DNA of 64,000 bases from Lumbricus rubellus (lineage: Eukaryota > Annelida > Clitellata > Crassiclitellata > Lumbricidae), in contig OX243817.1 of assembly GCA_945859605.1 (NCBI GenBank), positions 16,685,552 through 16,749,551 on the forward strand, given 5' to 3'. Shown piece after piece: positions 60,786 through 64,000 of the stretch. A program made the position numbers and the translations under genes. The notes under the pieces were generated by a model. It did no database searches, had not been told where the DNA came from, and saw nothing but the letters and a program-made list of their open reading frames with translations. Numbering within the stretch: position 1 is the stretch's first letter; each line of letters begins with the position of its first letter.

Positions 60786-61207
60786 CTGTGATGAATGATG
60801 ATGTATGGCTGTGAGAGTTGGACAATCAAAAAGAGTGATGAGGATAGAATAAATGAAAGGCATAATAAGAAAAATACTTGGAATATCATAAACGAAGAAA
60901 AAAACAAAATGATTGGGTACTGGAGACGGCTGGTGTAGAAAGGAGTCTACTTGAATCTATCAAAGGAAGGAAGATGTCATACTTTGGACACATAATAATG
61001 CGAAAACATGGAGATTGCTTGAAGAAGGAAATTATGCAAGGAACGGTTCCGGGAGCAAGAGGAAGACCTAGGAAGAGGTGGTTGGATGACATGAGCGAAT
61101 AGTCAGGTTTAACAACAGAAAAGCTGTTGAGAGCAACCGAGGACAGGAGAGAATGTAGAAGAATTGTCTGCAATGCGACCAACCCTCGTGCCAAGGACAG
61201 TTGAAGG
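60786..61207 (+). pseudogene. LINE C-terminal fragment
   Basis: The plus strand reads MMYGCESWTIKKSDEDRINE, then after frame changes RKMSYFGHIIMRKHG, GARGRPRKRWLDDM and a degenerate end. The AAGGC-type tail (TTGAAGGCAAGGCAAGG) is found after the hAT MITE that has inserted at 61208. Confidence 0.8.
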
Positions 61208-61638
61208 CATAGATGTAAAAAACGATGAAAATAAAATAAAAAACGGTAAAAAACGACGTTTTTTTCAAAAAAATAAAAAACGACAAAAAAACGATAAAAA
61301 ACGGAAACGGAAAATAATTTGACTTTGCTACATCTAAAACCGCATTTTACCCTTGAAAACCTTGATGAGGAACCTACTACACCCAGGCTATCTCTTAAAT
61401 GATGATGTTAAACGATGAAATAATGACTTTAGTTAGCTGAATTCTTGAGAGTTGGCGGAAAACATAAGGAATATCAGAAAAAATTAAAATTAAGGGAAAT
61501 AATAACAGAAAGTAAATGAATAAATAAAGATAAAGAAATAATAAAAAACGATAAAAAACGACGGAAAAAAAAAACGAAAAAAAACGACGTTTTTTGGGAG
61601 AGAATAAAAAACGGGAAAAAACGTTTTTTACAACTATG
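61208..61638. mobile_element. 431-bp hAT-type MITE rich in AAAAACG
   Basis: Ends CATAGATGTAAAAAACG and CGTTTTTTACAACTATG are inverse with one mismatch, flanked by identical 8-bp duplications GTTGAAGG (61200-61207, 61639-61646). The subterminal parts consist of many units of AAAAACG/ACGTTTTTT separated by short variable bases. Confidence 0.92.
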
Positions 61639-61654
61639 GTTGAAGGCAAGGCAA

Positions 61655-62760
61655 GGCAAGGTAGGTCTGTCATCCCTCAAAAGAGTAATGTTGGATAACG
61701 GTAGGCACCAGCATCATTTGCTAACTCTCAAAAAGACATTAAGTGCATGCAACTGTCTTTCCTCTACATTTCATAAATCATTGTAAAATTCATAATAATC
61801 ATTCTAAAATTTTCCTCTCCATTTCATAAATCATTCTAAAATTCATAATAATCATTCTAAAATTTTCCTCTGCATTTCATAAATCATGGTAGTTTACTAA
61901 GAGGTAACTTTTTTCTCAAGTTTAGAGCATCTCTGAGAAAGCAACAACAGAACTCAAATACACTTTGATGCATAAATACACAGCTCCTCACATGAACATC
62001 TTAAATATTAGTTACAGACTACAACAAGAGCTGTGTATTAATAGGCCAGGTTTCTTTGACTTGGCTGACTTTTCGTGTGCAATATGTTGTGAAATTATTT
62101 TCACCTAAAACGCTGCATCTGAAGTTCAGTTGGAAAAGTTTATTTTCTTATCTTTTTGTGGCAGCAAAGTTCGAATTTCAAGTGGGAGGCTGTTGTAGGC
62201 GGTCCATTAAATGAGAAAGATTGGTGCACTTTGACATCAGTTCAAAATAATTTTGCAACATATTGCACACTAAAGGTCAGCACTGGCCTCTCTGGCTTCC
62301 TTCTTTGTAGAGCTGCCACTGATCATATGATAGATTAAATACGCTGGTAAAACAAAGAAGCAGTGCATCAAACATACAGGCCACACTCGTACAATGCCAT
62401 TAACATTATTTTCCAGTTATGCCAGATATGGCTTAAAAGAGGTGCCTGAAATGCACTACATAAATGTTTTGCTACATTCCATTACATAAGCAAATGTATG
62501 CATTCATGCATTTATATGCATTAGAATATAGTATAGATCAGTTCCAGACGTACTATACTCTGGCTGCTTTCATTCCGTTCACTTTTCCCTTTCCATTTCT
62601 TTTCCCTTCATCTCCTTCCCTCATCAAACAATCTCTTCTTGTGTAAGCCTTCATCATTCTGATGTAACCTAGGCTCTTGTTGCATATGTAACCCCTTCCA
62701 TAAACATATTTCCAGGCGGCAGGGCAGATTGATGTAGATTGGATTATGCACTATATACTA
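61655..62760. other. no gene seen; short tandem duplication
   Basis: A ~50-base unit (CATTTCATAAATCATTCTAA, TTCATAATAATCATTC) is repeated about 2.5 times at 61766-61885. The rest is AT-rich without recognised coding sequence. Confidence 0.6.
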
Positions 62761-62768
62761 GCAATATA

Positions 62769-63339
62769 CACTGTGTCCGGGGAAAATCCCAAGCCTTATG
62801 TTAATTTAACAGAAACAGGTAAATAGTTTTTTTAATTTCCGAAAGCAATTTAATTATAAAATATTGCTGAACTATAATTTGTGTTCAGAAATCTGCCATT
62901 GGCTTCAACACAAGTTTCGAAACGTACAAAGCATTGCACATGCCACAGCAGCATCAACGGCCAGTTGATCAAATTCATCACAAGCATTAACAATTCTCTC
63001 ACAGAGTTCCTCAATGTTCTGACCTTTGTCTTGCATACATTCTGGCGCATTATTCCCAAAATTACAAAGAATTTTGCTGGCAATTATGTCAGAATAAAAA
63101 AGGCTTTGAAATTTTATAAAGTGATTATTATCTACTATAGTTTCTTCATCCATATTGTAATTGTAATTGTAATTGTAATTGAACATTTATATAGCGCCGC
63201 TCACAGATTCAGTAGCGCTCCCGACCCTAGTTAGCACTGCCGCTAACGAATAGCATAGTCTTCAGGCGTTTCCTAAACAAAGGGAGAGAGAGACCAAGAA
63301 GACCATATCTTAGGTGGCTGGAATTTTCCAGACACAGTG
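62769..63339 (-). mobile_element. mariner/IS630-like element with nested LINE tail
   Basis: Ends CACTGTGTCCGGGGAAAATC and GAATTTTCCAGACACAGTG are inverse with a few mismatches and flanked by TA (62767-62768, 63340-63341). The minus strand (about 63115-62880) encodes a transposase C-terminus relic (NIEELCERIVNACDEFDQLA, then CTFRNLC and ANGRF). At 63155-63265 a LINE 3' end (minus: GGCGCTATATAAATG and an ATTACA-type tail) is inserted. It ends about 60 bases before the UGT start codon. Confidence 0.7.
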
Positions 63340-63401
63340 TAGTTTCATAGGAGCTGTTGTCTCATTTGCAGGTTACATTTCACGAAAGCAAAGCAAACAA
63401 A

Positions 63402-64000
63402 ATGAAGACAATGTCAGCAACTGGCCTTCTGATGCTTATTTACTGGATAACCAGTTCAGCAGAAGCAGCAAGGATCCTTCTTCTGCCAATCAATATGAAC
63501 TCTCACATTCTCCTTTTCGCCCGCCTTGGAGAGGAGCTCGGTCACTTGGGGCACAACACAGTGCTACTTGCCCCATCAAATGCCAAAGTTCCACTTGCAA
63601 TGGCCCACAAAAACTTCACGATAATCATCTATCCTGTCCCGGAGAAAATAGCATATTTCAATTCCCGTGAACTATCAGAAATGGTGGTGGAATATGCTCT
63701 AAGCAAGTCACCGCTCTGGATTCTGCCAAAATATTTAAAACATGCCAAATTATTTTTGTCTAAACTTCAGTCCGACTTCCATAACTTGTGGAAAAACAAA
63801 GAGATGATGAGAACGTTGGAAAACTTCCAGTTTCAGTTTGCAATTACAGATTTCGGTGCAAGTGAATTCAGCTATCTCATTCCACTGCATCTTCGCATTC
63901 CCTACGCCACCGCTTCCATATCAAATGTGGCACTGGCTTTCCGAGTTCCACGACTGTCTTCCTTCGCATCACAGAGGTACTCCGACGAAATGACCTTCAA
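63402..64000 (+). CDS. UDP-glycosyltransferase, 5' coding exon (runs off the window)
   Basis: The ATG at 63402 opens a frame that continues to the edge (199 codons), so only the N-terminal acceptor-binding half is seen. Residues 1-~22 form a signal peptide (MKTMSATGLLMLIYWITSSA, cut near EA/AR). The mature start ARILLLPINMNSHILLFARL, then GEELGHLGHNTVLLAPS, is the classic start of animal UGTs (S-H-x6-L-xx-R-GH). FQFAITDFGASEFSYLIPLH and IPYATASISNVALAFRVPRL fit the region before the donor-binding domain. Animal UGTs are ER-membrane enzymes that add sugar from UDP-sugars to lipophilic substrates. The signature sequence, catalytic Asp pairing and C-terminal membrane anchor lie beyond the window. 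An acceptor (CATTTGCAG, exon from 63372) just upstream implies a non-coding first exon. Subfamily cannot be set. Confidence 0.88.
   Translation, partial: MKTMSATGLLMLIYWITSSAEAARILLLPINMNSHILLFARLGEELGHLGHNTVLLAPSNAKVPLAMAHKNFTIIIYPVPEKIAYFNSRELSEMVVEYALSKSPLWILPKYLKHAKLFLSKLQSDFHNLWKNKEMMRTLENFQFQFAITDFGASEFSYLIPLHLRIPYATASISNVALAFRVPRLSSFASQRYSDEMTF

Overview
This window is animal nuclear DNA, most likely from a marine invertebrate. It is AT-rich, and its genes are split by GT-AG introns. Between them lie microsatellites, minisatellites, a tRNA-derived SINE family, many broken non-LTR retrotransposons and a notable number of small inverted-repeat DNA transposons. The gene set (MLX, HP1/CBX, a TALE homeobox factor, xylulokinase, a UDP-glycosyltransferase) is metazoan. 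The species cannot be fixed from sequence alone.

Layout. 0-2.7 kb: first exon of a secreted follistatin/Kazal-type protein (minus) and a ~1 kb 27-bp minisatellite. 2.7-6.0 kb: a 3.3-kb hAT-type element with 8-bp target duplications that carries two dead LINE fragments. 6-19 kb: gene-poor, with LINE tails, an inverted SINE pair, a 31-bp minisatellite split by a clean DNA-transposon insertion, and several inverted-repeat elements. 20-24.9 kb: a complete MLX gene (plus, 8 coding exons, 247 aa). 25-28 kb: a deleted hAT-Charlie element, SINE and LINE debris. 29.1-31.9 kb: a complete HP1/CBX gene (minus, 4 coding exons, 188 aa). 33-34.3 kb: two MITE-like elements. 36.9-43.7 kb: a complete TALE homeobox gene (minus, 6 coding exons, 959 aa) with a C-terminal homeodomain. 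45-49.2 kb: more hAT elements, interleaved with xylulokinase. 47.5-58.25 kb: the C-terminal half of xylulokinase (minus, 10 exons), with a GC-rich, full-frame L2/CR1-like LINE in one intron. 58.8-63.3 kb: mariner-like and hAT elements. 63.4 kb to the end: 5' coding exon of a UDP-glycosyltransferase (plus), cut by the window edge.

The genes do not form a pathway. MLX (bHLH-zip, glucose-responsive transcription in other animals) and xylulokinase (glucuronate-xylulose route, whose product xylulose-5-phosphate is linked to ChREBP/MLX signalling in mammals) are functionally related in vertebrates. Nothing here shows that their proximity matters.

The most unusual signals are: a tandem array of five 3' splice sites in front of an exon of the TALE gene; a telomere-like module shared by two otherwise unrelated inverted-repeat elements; a minisatellite built from the palindrome GTTGCAAC that is open in five frames; and a SINE that shares its 3' tail with several LINE ends.
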